Shown here piece after piece: positions 7,518 through 15,761 of a stretch of 27,177 nt of DNA (position 1 is its first letter; each line of letters starts with the position of its first letter). The translations under genes were made by a program, and so were the position numbers. Source of the stretch: Arenicellales bacterium (GTDB lineage Bacteria > Pseudomonadota > Gammaproteobacteria > Arenicellales > UBA868); the NCBI GenBank assembly GCA_028825345.1, contig JAPKAJ010000003.1, positions 1 through 27,177 of the forward strand, in the 5' to 3' direction. Below the pieces are notes generated by a model. It was not told where the DNA came from, searched no databases, and saw only the letters and a program-made list of their open reading frames with translations.

Positions 7518-8546
7518 TTGCTGGTTCTGGGTATAGAAACGTCTTGTGACGATACTGGCGCTGCGGTTTTTGATACCGAGCGGGGCTTGCGTTCCCACGC
7601 TTTGGCGTCGCAGGTTGAAATTCACGCCCCTTACGGTGGCGTGGTGCCCGAGCTTGCGGCTCGAGACCATGTACGTGTGCTGATGCCGCTGGTGCGCCAG
7701 GTTCTAAAAACAGCGGCTGTGCCAGGGCGCGATATCGATGGGATAGCCTACACCGCAGGGCCGGGCCTTACCGGGGCATTATTGGTGGGCGCCTCACTTG
7801 GACGTGCCCTGGCCTGGGCCTGGCAGGTCCCATCTGTGGGCGTTCATCACATGGAGGGGCACCTGTTGGCGCCGATGCTCGAAGACGAGTCCCCGACTTT
7901 CCCATTCGTTGCACTATTGGTATCAGGAGGACACACCTTGCTGGTGGACGTCCTGGGTGTCGGCCGTTATCGGCTTTTGGGCAGTACTTTGGATGATGCA
8001 GTGGGCGAGGCCTTTGATAAAACCGCGAAACTGCTGGGGCTGAGTTATCCCGGCGGCCCAGCTATCGCTGCAGTTGCTCGCAACGGTGATTCGACGCGTT
8101 GGCGTTTCCCTCGGCCCATGACAGACCGCCCTGGATTGGATTTTAGTTTTAGTGGCCTAAAGACCTATACCCGAAACGCGGTACCCGAAGGAGGGTTGGA
8201 TGAGCAGACTATTGCCGATATTGCGTGCGCGTTCCAGGATGCCGCGGTTGATACCCTGGTAATCAAGAGTCGTCGGGCTCTGGAACAGACCGGCCGGCGC
8301 CGACTGGTGGTCGCCGGTGGGGTAGGCGCAAATGAAGAGTTACGCCAGCGCTTAAAGGCGATGACAATGGCCTGCAACAAGGTGGTTTACTATCCTCGGT
8401 TCGAGTTCTGTACCGATAATGGCGCCATGATCGCTTACGCCGGCAGCCTCAGGCTGCAGGCCGGCCAGCATGAGGGGCTGGATTTTTCTGTACGCGCGCG
8501 ATGGAGCCTCGCCGACCTTCCCGACTTGAAACAGGGCGCTGCCTAG
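7518..8546 (+). CDS. tsaD: tRNA N6-adenosine threonylcarbamoyltransferase TsaD
   Basis: Transfers the threonylcarbamoyl group from TC-AMP to A37 of ANN-decoding tRNAs, working with TsaB and TsaE to make t6A. The ASKHA fold is evident: LGIETSCDDTG at the N-terminus, the metal-binding HHMEGH, VSGGHTLL, FSGLKT, and VVAGGVGAN near the C-terminus. The open frame begins at a TTG at 7497, but the TTG at 7518 gives the family N-terminus and places the two iron-binding histidines at 111 and 115, exactly as in E. coli. A GGGG ribosome site precedes it. The 342-residue protein ends in a CTAG whose bases are shared with the stop codon of convergent plsY. Confidence 0.95.
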   Translation: MLVLGIETSCDDTGAAVFDTERGLRSHALASQVEIHAPYGGVVPELAARDHVRVLMPLVRQVLKTAAVPGRDIDGIAYTAGPGLTGALLVGASLGRALAWAWQVPSVGVHHMEGHLLAPMLEDESPTFPFVALLVSGGHTLLVDVLGVGRYRLLGSTLDDAVGEAFDKTAKLLGLSYPGGPAIAAVARNGDSTRWRFPRPMTDRPGLDFSFSGLKTYTRNAVPEGGLDEQTIADIACAFQDAAVDTLVIKSRRALEQTGRRRLVVAGGVGANEELRQRLKAMTMACNKVVYYPRFEFCTDNGAMIAYAGSLRLQAGQHEGLDFSVRARWSLADLPDLKQGAA

Positions 8547-9133
8547 TTTTTCTGGCCGATACGTGACTCGGTTCCACTGACCAGCTGGCGAATATTCTGG
8601 CGGTGGCGCCACACCAGGATGAGAGCCAGTATCGCGGCAAGCGTCGCATAAGCCGGTTCTTCAGTAATCCACCAGGTATACGCTGGTGCGCTTACCGCAC
8701 TGACAAGTGCCGCTAGCGACGAGTAACGGAATATCGCAGCCACTCCCAGCCAGGTCAGGGCCAGGGCGAGGGCCAGTAGCGGATTGATAGCGCCAAAAAC
8801 ACCTAGCGCAGTTGCTACGCCCTTGCCGCCCTTAAAAGCGAAAAAGACTGGAAACAGGTGTCCCACAAAAGCCCCGCCGCCAGCCAGACTGATGATCAGC
8901 GGCTCACCGGACCACCAGAGCGCGGCCAGCACCGGCAATATGCCTTTGAGAACATCGCCTGCAAGGGTGAGTACTGCTGCCGGCTTGTTGCCAAGACGCA
9001 GGACATTAGTGGCACCCGGGTTGCCGGAGCCCTCGCTGCGTGGGTCAGGCAGATGCATCAGTCGCGAGACCAGCACAGCGCTTGATATAGATCCCATCAG
9101 GTATCCGGCAAGTGAGAAAATCAAGTATTCCAT
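8543..9133 (-). CDS. plsY: glycerol-3-phosphate acyltransferase PlsY
   Basis: An inner-membrane enzyme that acylates glycerol-3-phosphate using acyl-phosphate made by PlsX, the first step of phospholipid synthesis. The 196-residue protein has about five hydrophobic helices and the three conserved PlsY motifs: SEGSGNPGATNVLR near residue 35, GHLFPVFFAFKGGKGVAT in the middle, and the C-terminal VWRHRQNIRQL. The start MEYLIFSLAGYLMGSIS is typical. It diverges from folB across an 86-bp spacer, and its TAG overlaps the stop of tsaD by three bases. The protein ends in a short charged tail (ESRIGQKN). Confidence 0.96.
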   Translation of the reverse strand: MEYLIFSLAGYLMGSISSAVLVSRLMHLPDPRSEGSGNPGATNVLRLGNKPAAVLTLAGDVLKGILPVLAALWWSGEPLIISLAGGGAFVGHLFPVFFAFKGGKGVATALGVFGAINPLLALALALTWLGVAAIFRYSSLAALVSAVSAPAYTWWITEEPAYATLAAILALILVWRHRQNIRQLVSGTESRIGQKN

Positions 9134-9219
9134 TTCAGCAGATTACACTGGGGTTTGGGTCAGTACTGGCTAAAGTATAAACTGCGGTTGGATACAGCCG
9201 GCTGACAAGGGGAAACGCA

Positions 9220-9573
9220 TTGGATACGATTTTTGTACATGGCCTGGTGGTTGAATGCGTGATCGGGGTTTGGGAGTGGGAGCGACAGATCACCCAGAAA
9301 CTGATTATTGATCTGGATATGGACTTGGATATCAAGGCAGCAGTTGCCAGCGATGCGCTTGAGGATACCCTGAGCTATAAGGACGTCGCCAAACGGGTGA
9401 GCACCTATGTACGCGACGCCGAGGCGAACTTGGTAGAAACCCTCGCTGATGGTATCGCGACACTATTATCTGAGGAGTTCGGTGTAAAGTGGTGTCGCGT
9501 GCGCATCAACAAGCGCGGCGCAGTCACTGGGGCCGGGGATGTAGGTGTTGAGATCGAGCGCGGCAGTCGCTGA
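9220..9573 (+). CDS. folB: dihydroneopterin aldolase FolB
   Basis: Cleaves 7,8-dihydroneopterin to 6-hydroxymethyl-7,8-dihydropterin and glycolaldehyde in folate synthesis. The 117-residue chain has the usual FolB length and pattern: HGLVVECVIGVWEWER at the N-terminus, the conserved LSYKDV with Y53, the pterin-anchoring glutamate E73 in LVETLA, and catalytic K98 in INKRGAV. It starts at TTG with an AAGGGG ribosome site about eight bases upstream. TATAAA at 9176-9181 may be a -10. The stop codon is directly followed by the folK ATG, so the two are almost certainly translated from one mRNA. Confidence 0.95.
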   Translation: MDTIFVHGLVVECVIGVWEWERQITQKLIIDLDMDLDIKAAVASDALEDTLSYKDVAKRVSTYVRDAEANLVETLADGIATLLSEEFGVKWCRVRINKRGAVTGAGDVGVEIERGSR

Positions 9574-10065
9574 ATGTGGCCGGTTGTTGTCAGCCTGGGG
9601 AGTAATATCGAGCGCGAAACTAATCTTCGCATTGCAGTAACCCGCCTGCGGACTTTTTACCCTGGAATATTTTTCTCGCCCGTATTCAAAAGCGATGCCG
9701 TTGGTTTTAACGGACCGTACTTTTTAAATCTGGTTGGGGTGCTTGACAGTGATCGTCCGGCTCATATGTTGGTGGAGCAATTGCATGATGTTGAGGCCTG
9801 TCAGGGTCGCCAGCGCACCAAGGACAACCTGACCTCGCGGCCGATCGATATCGACCTGTTGTTATATGGCGACAGCGTCCTTTATGACCAGGGTATGGAT
9901 GTGCCGCGTCGGGAGATACTCAAGTACGCTCACGTGCTCAAGCCACTCAGTCTGGTGCTCCCCGACGTTTGCCATCCTGTCAGTGGGCGCAGTTATCACG
10001 AGTTATGGGGCGCGGTGGCGGTATGCCAGGAGCAGTTGCTCGAACTGACTGACCTGGAACTGTGA
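9574..10065 (+). CDS. folK: 6-hydroxymethyl-7,8-dihydropterin pyrophosphokinase FolK (HPPK)
   Basis: Transfers pyrophosphate from ATP to 6-hydroxymethyl-7,8-dihydropterin, the step after FolB in folate synthesis. The 163-residue protein has the HPPK fold motifs: VVSLGSNIERE at the N-terminus, the pterin-binding GPYFLNLV, and the signature RPIDIDLLLYG with Mg-binding D92 and D94, followed by VPRREI. The ATG abuts the folB TGA with no spacer. The gene ends 12 bp from the convergent pteridine-reductase-like gene. I see no separate promoter. Confidence 0.95.
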   Translation: MWPVVVSLGSNIERETNLRIAVTRLRTFYPGIFFSPVFKSDAVGFNGPYFLNLVGVLDSDRPAHMLVEQLHDVEACQGRQRTKDNLTSRPIDIDLLLYGDSVLYDQGMDVPRREILKYAHVLKPLSLVLPDVCHPVSGRSYHELWGAVAVCQEQLLELTDLEL

Positions 10066-10077
10066 GCCGAAAAAAGG

Positions 10078-10833
10078 TCAGAGTACTGCCGAGCGGCCAC
10101 CATCTACATTAATCACCTGGCCGGTGATAAAGGGTGCATCCTGGAGCAGGAAACGCACGGTACGTGCGATATCTTCAGGACTACCCAGCCGTCGCAGTGG
10201 CGTACGCTGCACGATCTCATCTCGATCTTCATCGGATATTCCTGTTTCGGGCCAGAGTACAGCACCAGGTGCGATGGCGTTGACTCTAATATCCGGGCCG
10301 AGGTCGCGCGCCAGCGAGCGAGTCAGGGAAATCAATCCGGCCTTGGCTGCCGAGTAGATCGGATGCTGTGCCAACGGTCTTTTTGCATAAATATCCGCGA
10401 GGTTAATGATGGCGCCATTGTGCCTGGCCAGCATCGGCGCACATGCCTGTGCCAGAAAGAACGGTGCTTTGAGATTGACCGCAAACAAATCGTCCCATTG
10501 GGCCTCAGTCGCCCTATCCACCGGGGTCGGATAAAAAGCCGAGGCGTTGTTGATCAGGGCATCGAGACGACCAAAGGCCTGGTGGGCGCATTGCGCCAGT
10601 GTTTCGCAAGCACCGGAGTTTGTCAGATCGGCCTGGCACAGCGTGACCGATCCTGGGCGGTGTGCGTGCAGCTCTTCTTGCAAAGCCAAGGCGGCGTCAG
10701 CACTGTGGCGATAGTGAATAATTACATCTAGGCCTGCCGCATGCAGCACGCGGGCGATTGCTGCGCCGATGCGACGCGCTCCGCCCGTGATCAGCACGGC
10801 CTTTGTATCGAGAGAATTTTCAGACCTACTCAT
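10078..10833 (-). CDS. pteridine reductase-like SDR (PTR1/FolM type)
   Basis: A 251-residue short-chain reductase. The cofactor motif is TGGARRIG, the TGxxxRxG form that distinguishes pteridine reductases from ordinary SDRs (TGxxxGxG). It is followed by NNAS, a catalytic Asp in NLADIYAKRPL instead of the usual Ser, and YSAAK. A Tyr-Lys pair with Asp replacing Ser is the PTR1/FolM arrangement for reducing dihydropterin or dihydrofolate with NADPH. Convergent placement next to folB-folK supports a pterin role. C-terminal ITGQVINVDGG is standard. The physiological substrate (dihydromonapterin, dihydrobiopterin or dihydrofolate) cannot be read from sequence. Confidence 0.88.
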   Translation of the reverse strand: MSRSENSLDTKAVLITGGARRIGAAIARVLHAAGLDVIIHYRHSADAALALQEELHAHRPGSVTLCQADLTNSGACETLAQCAHQAFGRLDALINNASAFYPTPVDRATEAQWDDLFAVNLKAPFFLAQACAPMLARHNGAIINLADIYAKRPLAQHPIYSAAKAGLISLTRSLARDLGPDIRVNAIAPGAVLWPETGISDEDRDEIVQRTPLRRLGSPEDIARTVRFLLQDAPFITGQVINVDGGRSAVL

Positions 10834-10951
10834 AAGCGGTGTCGATTGTGTGGATTTTTTAAAACTTCTGCTGAAAGTCTACCGCTTGTGAGGTGAGGTC
10901 AACGTCGTTGATACACCATTTATTGGCCAAACTGAAATTATTCGAGCGACT

Positions 10952-10980
10952 TTGACAGAAGTTCTGCCTGTCTGTCTAAT
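10952..10980 (+). promoter_or_regulatory. strong sigma-70 promoter with long leader, upstream of the MidA-family gene
   Basis: TTGACA at 10952-10957, a 17-bp spacer, then TCTAAT (5 of 6) at 10975-10980: the best-matching promoter in the window. Transcription would start near 10987, giving a leader of about 150 nt before the ATG at 11140. The leader contains an 8-bp stem with one G-U pair (11052-11059 with 11079-11086) followed by TCAATTTTT, a weak terminator-like shape. The rest of the 306-bp gene-free stretch 10834-11139 holds no convincing ORF. An 8-bp inverted repeat, AACTTCTG at 10863 and CAGAAGTT at 10956, flanks the divergent promoter zone. Confidence 0.6.
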
Positions 10981-11139
10981 CAAACTCCTTTAGGTGCGCT
11001 TTGGATGGATTAGCCGTTATGTGATGTATAAACCGGCGCCTCACTTCGTTCGCTTGATCGTACGAGTTAATGTTGAAAGATCAGGCCTCAATTTTTCCAA
11101 GGAGAAAAAGGAAATCGTAGCTGTGTAGTGCGTAACTAG

Positions 11140-12342
11140 ATGAAAGAGTCGACGATGTTTAACCACAATAAAACACGAAATTCGGTTTGGCCGGACCCAG
11201 ACCCAGTCGCTCTGGTACACAGCGCCGCCGTTTTTAGATATATCCGCGAGTTGATCCGGTCGGCCGGTGGCGTGCTGCCTTTTGATCAATACATGGAGGC
11301 CGCCTTGTATGCGCCGGGCCTGGGTTATTACGCAGCTGGCGCTCGAAAATTTGGTGAAGACGGTGATTTTGTCACCGCGCCGGAAATGGGCGAATTATTC
11401 GGACACTGCCTGGCTCGTGAGGCAGAGCAGATTCTCGCAGCGATCCCTGATGCGGTGGTGCTTGAGTTCGGTGCCGGCAGCGGGGCGCTTGCCGAGACAT
11501 TGATCACCGCGCTGGCCCAAAGTGACCGGCTGCCCTCACAGTACAACATCGTGGAGATCAGCCCCGATCTGCGCCAGCGCCAGCACGAGCGGTTGACCCC
11601 TTTATGCAAGCGGTACGGGATAACGCTGCAGTGGCAGGAGTCACTACCGCAATCACCTTTTAATGGACTGATTCTGGCCAATGAAGTGGTGGATGCCTTT
11701 CCGGTAACCCGGTTTCGCGTTAAAGGGGGCCAGCTTCAACGGGCGGGAGTGCGTTTGGATGGAGATGGGTTTGCCTGGGATTGGATGGATGATCTGGATG
11801 CAGATGGAATGGAAGCGCAGCTGGCGCAAAGGCACCAACTGGCCGAGGGCTATGTTACTGAGGCGTGCCCACGGGCCCATGCCTGGATCCAGGCGCTGGG
11901 GTCTTGCCTGAAGCAAGGCGTTGCTCTCATTGTTGATTACGGCTTTCCAAGTGATGAGTACTACCTGTCACAGCGTGACTACGGGACACTGCGTTGTCAC
12001 TATAGACACCGTGCGCACGATGACCCTTTTTTGTATCCAGGGCTACAGGATATTACCTGCCATGTGGATTTCTCGGCTCTGGCAGATGCCGGCCGTGAGG
12101 CTGGTCTGCAGTTGCTGGGCTACACCAGCCAGGAGGCCTATTTGTTGTCTTTGGGTCTGATGGAATTGGCAGCGCCGCGCGACGATGATGACGAAAGAGC
12201 GATTCTGGCAAGATCTGCACAGATCAAGCACTTGGTGCTGCCGTCGCAGATGGGGGAGGCATGCAAGGTCATGGCGTTGGGTAAGGCAATGGAGCACCCT
12301 CTGGCGGGATTTAACCTACGTGATCGCAGTGCCAGTCTATGA
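11140..12342 (+). CDS. SAM-dependent methyltransferase, MidA/NDUFAF7 family (COG1565)
   Basis: A 400-residue class I methyltransferase of the family that includes mitochondrial NDUFAF7, which methylates an arginine of complex I subunit NDUFS2. The family N-terminus is clear (GGVLPFDQYMEAALYAPGLG), then GDFVTAPEMGELFG, the SAM-binding glycine motif EFGAGSGALAETL at residues 109-121, and the family segments ILANEVVDAFPVTRF and VDYGFPSDEYY. The bacterial substrate is not established; methylation of a respiratory complex subunit is an extrapolation. The start is chosen at the first ATG, with ATG 11155 as an alternative; neither has a strong ribosome site. Its stop overlaps the uppP start in an ATGA, implying translational coupling. 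Confidence 0.9.
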   Translation: MKESTMFNHNKTRNSVWPDPDPVALVHSAAVFRYIRELIRSAGGVLPFDQYMEAALYAPGLGYYAAGARKFGEDGDFVTAPEMGELFGHCLAREAEQILAAIPDAVVLEFGAGSGALAETLITALAQSDRLPSQYNIVEISPDLRQRQHERLTPLCKRYGITLQWQESLPQSPFNGLILANEVVDAFPVTRFRVKGGQLQRAGVRLDGDGFAWDWMDDLDADGMEAQLAQRHQLAEGYVTEACPRAHAWIQALGSCLKQGVALIVDYGFPSDEYYLSQRDYGTLRCHYRHRAHDDPFLYPGLQDITCHVDFSALADAGREAGLQLLGYTSQEAYLLSLGLMELAAPRDDDDERAILARSAQIKHLVLPSQMGEACKVMALGKAMEHPLAGFNLRDRSASL

Positions 12343-13139
12343 TTGAACCGGCACAGGCATTCTGGCTTGCGCTTGTGCAGGGCATAACCGAGTTTTTGCC
12401 GATCTCCAGTTCTGCACACCTAGTGCTGTTGCCAATCCTGGCAGATTGGCCTGATCAGGGACTGGTATTTGATGTGGCTGTGCACCTGGGAACGCTGCTC
12501 GCGGTGGTGGGTTATTTACGCAACGATCTGATCAATATCGCTGGCGGTTGGCTTCGCCAGTGGGGGAGTGCTGGCCGATCACAGAACAGCCATCTGGGGT
12601 GGTTGTTGATTATCGCCACTTTGCCGGCCGCGGCAGCGGGTGCATTGTTGGATGAGGTCGTAGAGGACTTTTTGCGAGATCCTCTGATCATCTCTGGTGC
12701 CACGATCCTCTTTGGTCTGATGCTGTGGTGGGCAGACTGCCAGGCATCTCGCCGGCGGGCCATGCAAGACCTTAACCTGAAAGATGCGCTGTTGATTGGT
12801 GCCTTTCAGGCGCTGGCACTGATTCCTGGAACCTCGCGCTCGGGGATCACCATGACCGCAGGGTTAATGCTCGGCCTGTCGCGCCAGGCAGCTGCGCGTT
12901 TTTCATTTTTGATGGCGGTTCCCATCATCATCGCGGCTGGCAGTTTCAAGGGGATAACACTTGTTAAAACGTCTGAGGCGATCCAGTGGGAGATTTTTGC
13001 ACTCGGCGTGGCTGTTGCATTTGTAAGTGCCTGGGCAGTGGTGGCGTTGTTCCTGCGATTAATCTCGCAGGTGGGGATGCTGCCCTTCGTGCTCTATCGG
13101 CTGATCCTGGGTACTTTGCTGCTGATCCTGTTTTGGTAA
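12339..13139 (+). CDS. uppP: undecaprenyl-diphosphatase UppP/BacA
   Basis: An integral membrane phosphatase that converts undecaprenyl diphosphate to the monophosphate carrier used for peptidoglycan and other envelope polymers; overproduction gives bacitracin resistance in known species. The 266-residue protein has about eight hydrophobic segments. Both signature motifs are present: GITEFLPISSSAHL at residues 15-28, and PGTSRSGITM starting at residue 163 with the catalytic serine/arginine residues. The ATG overlaps the stop of the methyltransferase gene by ATGA, so the two are cotranscribed. It converges on cca with 9 bp between the stops. Confidence 0.96.
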   Translation: MIEPAQAFWLALVQGITEFLPISSSAHLVLLPILADWPDQGLVFDVAVHLGTLLAVVGYLRNDLINIAGGWLRQWGSAGRSQNSHLGWLLIIATLPAAAAGALLDEVVEDFLRDPLIISGATILFGLMLWWADCQASRRRAMQDLNLKDALLIGAFQALALIPGTSRSGITMTAGLMLGLSRQAAARFSFLMAVPIIIAAGSFKGITLVKTSEAIQWEIFALGVAVAFVSAWAVVALFLRLISQVGMLPFVLYRLILGTLLLILFW

Positions 13140-13148
13140 TCCGTAAGG

Positions 13149-14402
13149 CTAATCGGCTGTGCGGTTCGCCCGCACGGCACTGATCGCCTCAGTACGGCGT
13201 CGCTCGACTTCATTGCGTCTTGCGGTGCCATCAAGGTTTGAATCGGCAAGGTCGGAAAGATCAATCTTGTAAGATGCGTTGAAATAGTCGTTGAGCAGTT
13301 GCGCTGGGACATAAGGCCCCTTTGGAGCATTGCCCCGGCCTCGGGAATCTGCCTCGCAGGCCAACACGAAAGATTCGATTCGCTCGGGACGGCGAAAAGC
13401 GTCAAGCCGGTTCAAAAGTTTGAGCACAGTCTCAGGACGCAATTCGTCCAGCCGGTGCATCAGCAAGTGTTGCCCGGTCACGAGGATCGCAAGATCACGA
13501 TAATCATTGGGTACCCCAAGTCGCTGGCACAACGCTTTGACCAGGTGAACGCCGCGGTGTTCATGCTTGATGTGACGCGGCCACTGGTCCTTTGGTGTGG
13601 CGCCTTTGCCCAGGTCGTGTACCAGTGCAGCGAACCTGACACGGGTATTGTCAGAAATAGCGGCGGCTGCGGTTAAAACCATAAGTGTATGGATGAGAGC
13701 ATCGCCTTCGGGATGATGGTCGGCTCTTTGAGTCACACCTTCAAGGGCGTTGATTTCGGGGAACACCCGTGCCAGGGCACCACAGGCACGCAATACCCGG
13801 ATGAATTCAGCCGGCGCCGGTTCTGCCAGCGCCCGGCAGGTTTCCTGCCAGACGCGTTCGGCCACCAGCGAATCTATCTCGCCCGAGTGGCAGATGTCTT
13901 TCATTAAATCCAGAGTTTCCGGGGCGACGGTGAAACCTCGATTCTGGTATCTCGCTGCAAAGCGGGCGACACGCAGCACTCGCAGTGGGTCTTCGACAAA
14001 GGCAGTGGAGACGTGGCGCAGCACACCTTCTGCAAGGTCTGCGGCTCCGCCATAGGGATCAATCAGCGTCCCATCAGCATCCTGCGCTATCGCATTAATG
14101 GTCAGATCGCGCCGGAAAAGGTCTTCTTCCAGAGTGACATCAGCGCGGCTATCTGTGGTGAATCCGGTATAACCGGGCCCGGTCTTGCGCTCACGTCGGG
14201 CAAGGGCGTACTCCTCACCAGTACGCGGGTGCAAGAACACCGGGAAATCCTTGCCCACGGCACGAAACCCGCGTTGGCGCATCTCGTTCGCACTGGAGCC
14301 GATAACTACCCAGTCACGGTCCGATTCTAAAAGTCCCAGCAGGGTATCGCGTACAGCACCGCCGACAAGGTAGCACTGAAGATGTTCGCAGGGGTCTGAC
14401 AT
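13149..14402 (-). CDS. cca: CCA-adding enzyme / multifunctional tRNA nucleotidyltransferase
   Basis: Adds or repairs the 3' CCA of tRNAs without a nucleic acid template. The 417 residues compare with 412 in E. coli. The class II nucleotidyltransferase head is clear: YLVGGAVRD, then the catalytic D28 and D30 in SDRDWVVIG, RRDLTINAIA, and the EDPLRVLRVARFAARY motif. A C-terminal HD domain (VHDLGKG, H262/D263) is present, as in the E. coli type with phosphatase/phosphodiesterase activity. I see no clear ribosome site before the ATG. It lies on the minus strand, converging on uppP, with about 200 bp separating it from the divergent peptidase gene. Confidence 0.96.
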   Translation of the reverse strand: MSDPCEHLQCYLVGGAVRDTLLGLLESDRDWVVIGSSANEMRQRGFRAVGKDFPVFLHPRTGEEYALARRERKTGPGYTGFTTDSRADVTLEEDLFRRDLTINAIAQDADGTLIDPYGGAADLAEGVLRHVSTAFVEDPLRVLRVARFAARYQNRGFTVAPETLDLMKDICHSGEIDSLVAERVWQETCRALAEPAPAEFIRVLRACGALARVFPEINALEGVTQRADHHPEGDALIHTLMVLTAAAAISDNTRVRFAALVHDLGKGATPKDQWPRHIKHEHRGVHLVKALCQRLGVPNDYRDLAILVTGQHLLMHRLDELRPETVLKLLNRLDAFRRPERIESFVLACEADSRGRGNAPKGPYVPAQLLNDYFNASYKIDLSDLADSNLDGTARRNEVERRRTEAISAVRANRTAD

Positions 14403-14482
14403 TAGGGCTAAATCGATTGGCTGAAGCAGCGTAGTTATGGAAATGTGATTCTATTCCTGCTCTGGCAGGCTACCAAGTGCCG

Positions 14483-14568
14483 TGGAGCATTTGGTTTGTG
14501 GCTGGCGGGTGTTCAGCGGCGGTTGTCAGCCCATTGGAAGGTACACTGTGGGCGAAGACAATGCTCCA
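14483..14568. repeat. 9-bp inverted repeat in the cca-peptidase spacer
   Basis: TGGAGCATT at 14483-14491 is the exact inverse of AATGCTCCA at 14560-14568, 68 bp apart, in the 199-bp gene-free stretch between the divergent cca and peptidase genes. It could be a pair of half-sites for a regulator or a long-range hairpin. The rest of the spacer shows no clear promoter or RNA gene. The frame at 14445-14783 looks random. Confidence 0.35.
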
Positions 14569-14601
14569 TTGCCGCCACGATAGCCATTATTCCTCGCTCT
14601 G

Positions 14602-15681
14602 ATGAGAAAAACTGTTTCGGTGCCCAGATTTTGGTTGTTGCTATGGGGTCTGGTTATCTCGAGACCGAATTATCGACATGGTTTGTTGCCAGGACTGGTT
14701 TCATTTCTCCTTCTGAGTGGGTGCCAAAGTGCCGCTTTTTACACTCAAGCGACTGTTGGGCAATCAGAGTTGCTCTGGCATAGCCGACCGATTGGCGAGG
14801 TACTGGCTGACCCGCAAACACCGGAGGGTATCCGCGAACGCCTGACGTTGGTTGAAAGCGTTCGCCAGTTCGCGGGTGAGGTTCTGTCGCTCCCGGCAAA
14901 TCGCAGTTACCAGCGCTATGTTGATATCGAGCGTGACTTTGTCATGTGGAATGTATTTGCCGCGGCAGAATTCTCTGTGGAACCTGAGCTTTTCTGTTAC
15001 CCGATTGCGGGCTGCGTCGGCTACCAGGGATATTTCAATAAAGCTGATGCCGTAGCTTTTGCCGATAGCCTGGCCACGCAAGGGTTTGATATATCAATCG
15101 GCCCGGTTGCAGCCTATTCGACTCTGGGTTGGTTTGCAGATCCGGTGGTCAGTTCAGTGCTGAATTACTCTGAACCGGATTTGGCTGGGTTGGTATTCCA
15201 TGAACTGGCGCATGAACGGGTCTATATCAAGGATGACACGACATTCAACGAATCGTTTGCCACCTTTGTTGAGCGCGAAGGTACGCGACGTTGGCTGGCG
15301 AGTAGCGGCCAGCAGGCCGATATTCCGCGTCTTGAAAAGTTCCAGGCGCAGCGCGACGCAGTGATCGACCTGATTCGAAGTGCGCGCAGTGAACTGCAAG
15401 TGTTATATATGGAGGGCCTCTCGGTTGAGGAAATGCGCTGGCGCAAGGTCGCTGTGTTCGATCAGTTGCAGGCCGATTACAGCGAGATGCGGCGTGCCGG
15501 CGATGCCAATGACTGGCGAAACTGGTTTGATAGTCATCTCAACAACGCTAAATTGGCGTCAATCGGCGCATATCATGACCGGGTTGAGTTTTTTGAGCAG
15601 TTGTTTGAACGCGCCAACCGTAATTTTGAGGTTTTTTACCGTTTGGTTGAGGAATTAGAGGACTCACCCCGTGAGGATTGA
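14602..15681 (+). CDS. putative zinc aminopeptidase lipoprotein (COG4324 type)
   Basis: A 359-residue protein with a lipobox: LLLSGC with Cys41 after a hydrophobic stretch, so it is probably lipid-anchored in the periplasm or outer membrane. The N-terminal region before the lipobox is long and contains two hydrophobic patches (residues 10-19 and 28-40), so the true start may be further in. The catalytic motif is HELAH (200-204), an HExxH zinc site, followed by FNESFATFVE, which supplies the likely third ligand. This arrangement matches the poorly characterised predicted aminopeptidases of COG4324; their substrate is unknown. The YSC84-family gene follows closely, suggesting a shared transcript. 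Confidence 0.8.
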   Translation: MRKTVSVPRFWLLLWGLVISRPNYRHGLLPGLVSFLLLSGCQSAAFYTQATVGQSELLWHSRPIGEVLADPQTPEGIRERLTLVESVRQFAGEVLSLPANRSYQRYVDIERDFVMWNVFAAAEFSVEPELFCYPIAGCVGYQGYFNKADAVAFADSLATQGFDISIGPVAAYSTLGWFADPVVSSVLNYSEPDLAGLVFHELAHERVYIKDDTTFNESFATFVEREGTRRWLASSGQQADIPRLEKFQAQRDAVIDLIRSARSELQVLYMEGLSVEEMRWRKVAVFDQLQADYSEMRRAGDANDWRNWFDSHLNNAKLASIGAYHDRVEFFEQLFERANRNFEVFYRLVEELEDSPRED

Positions 15682-15761
15682 GAAAGGTCATTACCGATAA
15701 ATTCCCAGGATGGATAAGTGCTGGACAAGAAAACAGCTATGAGATGAGAGGATCAATAACA

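Noticed and set aside
14445..14783. 112-codon ORF starting in the cca-peptidase spacer
   Set aside because: It overlaps the lipoprotein peptidase start in another frame and shows no conserved pattern or ribosome site.
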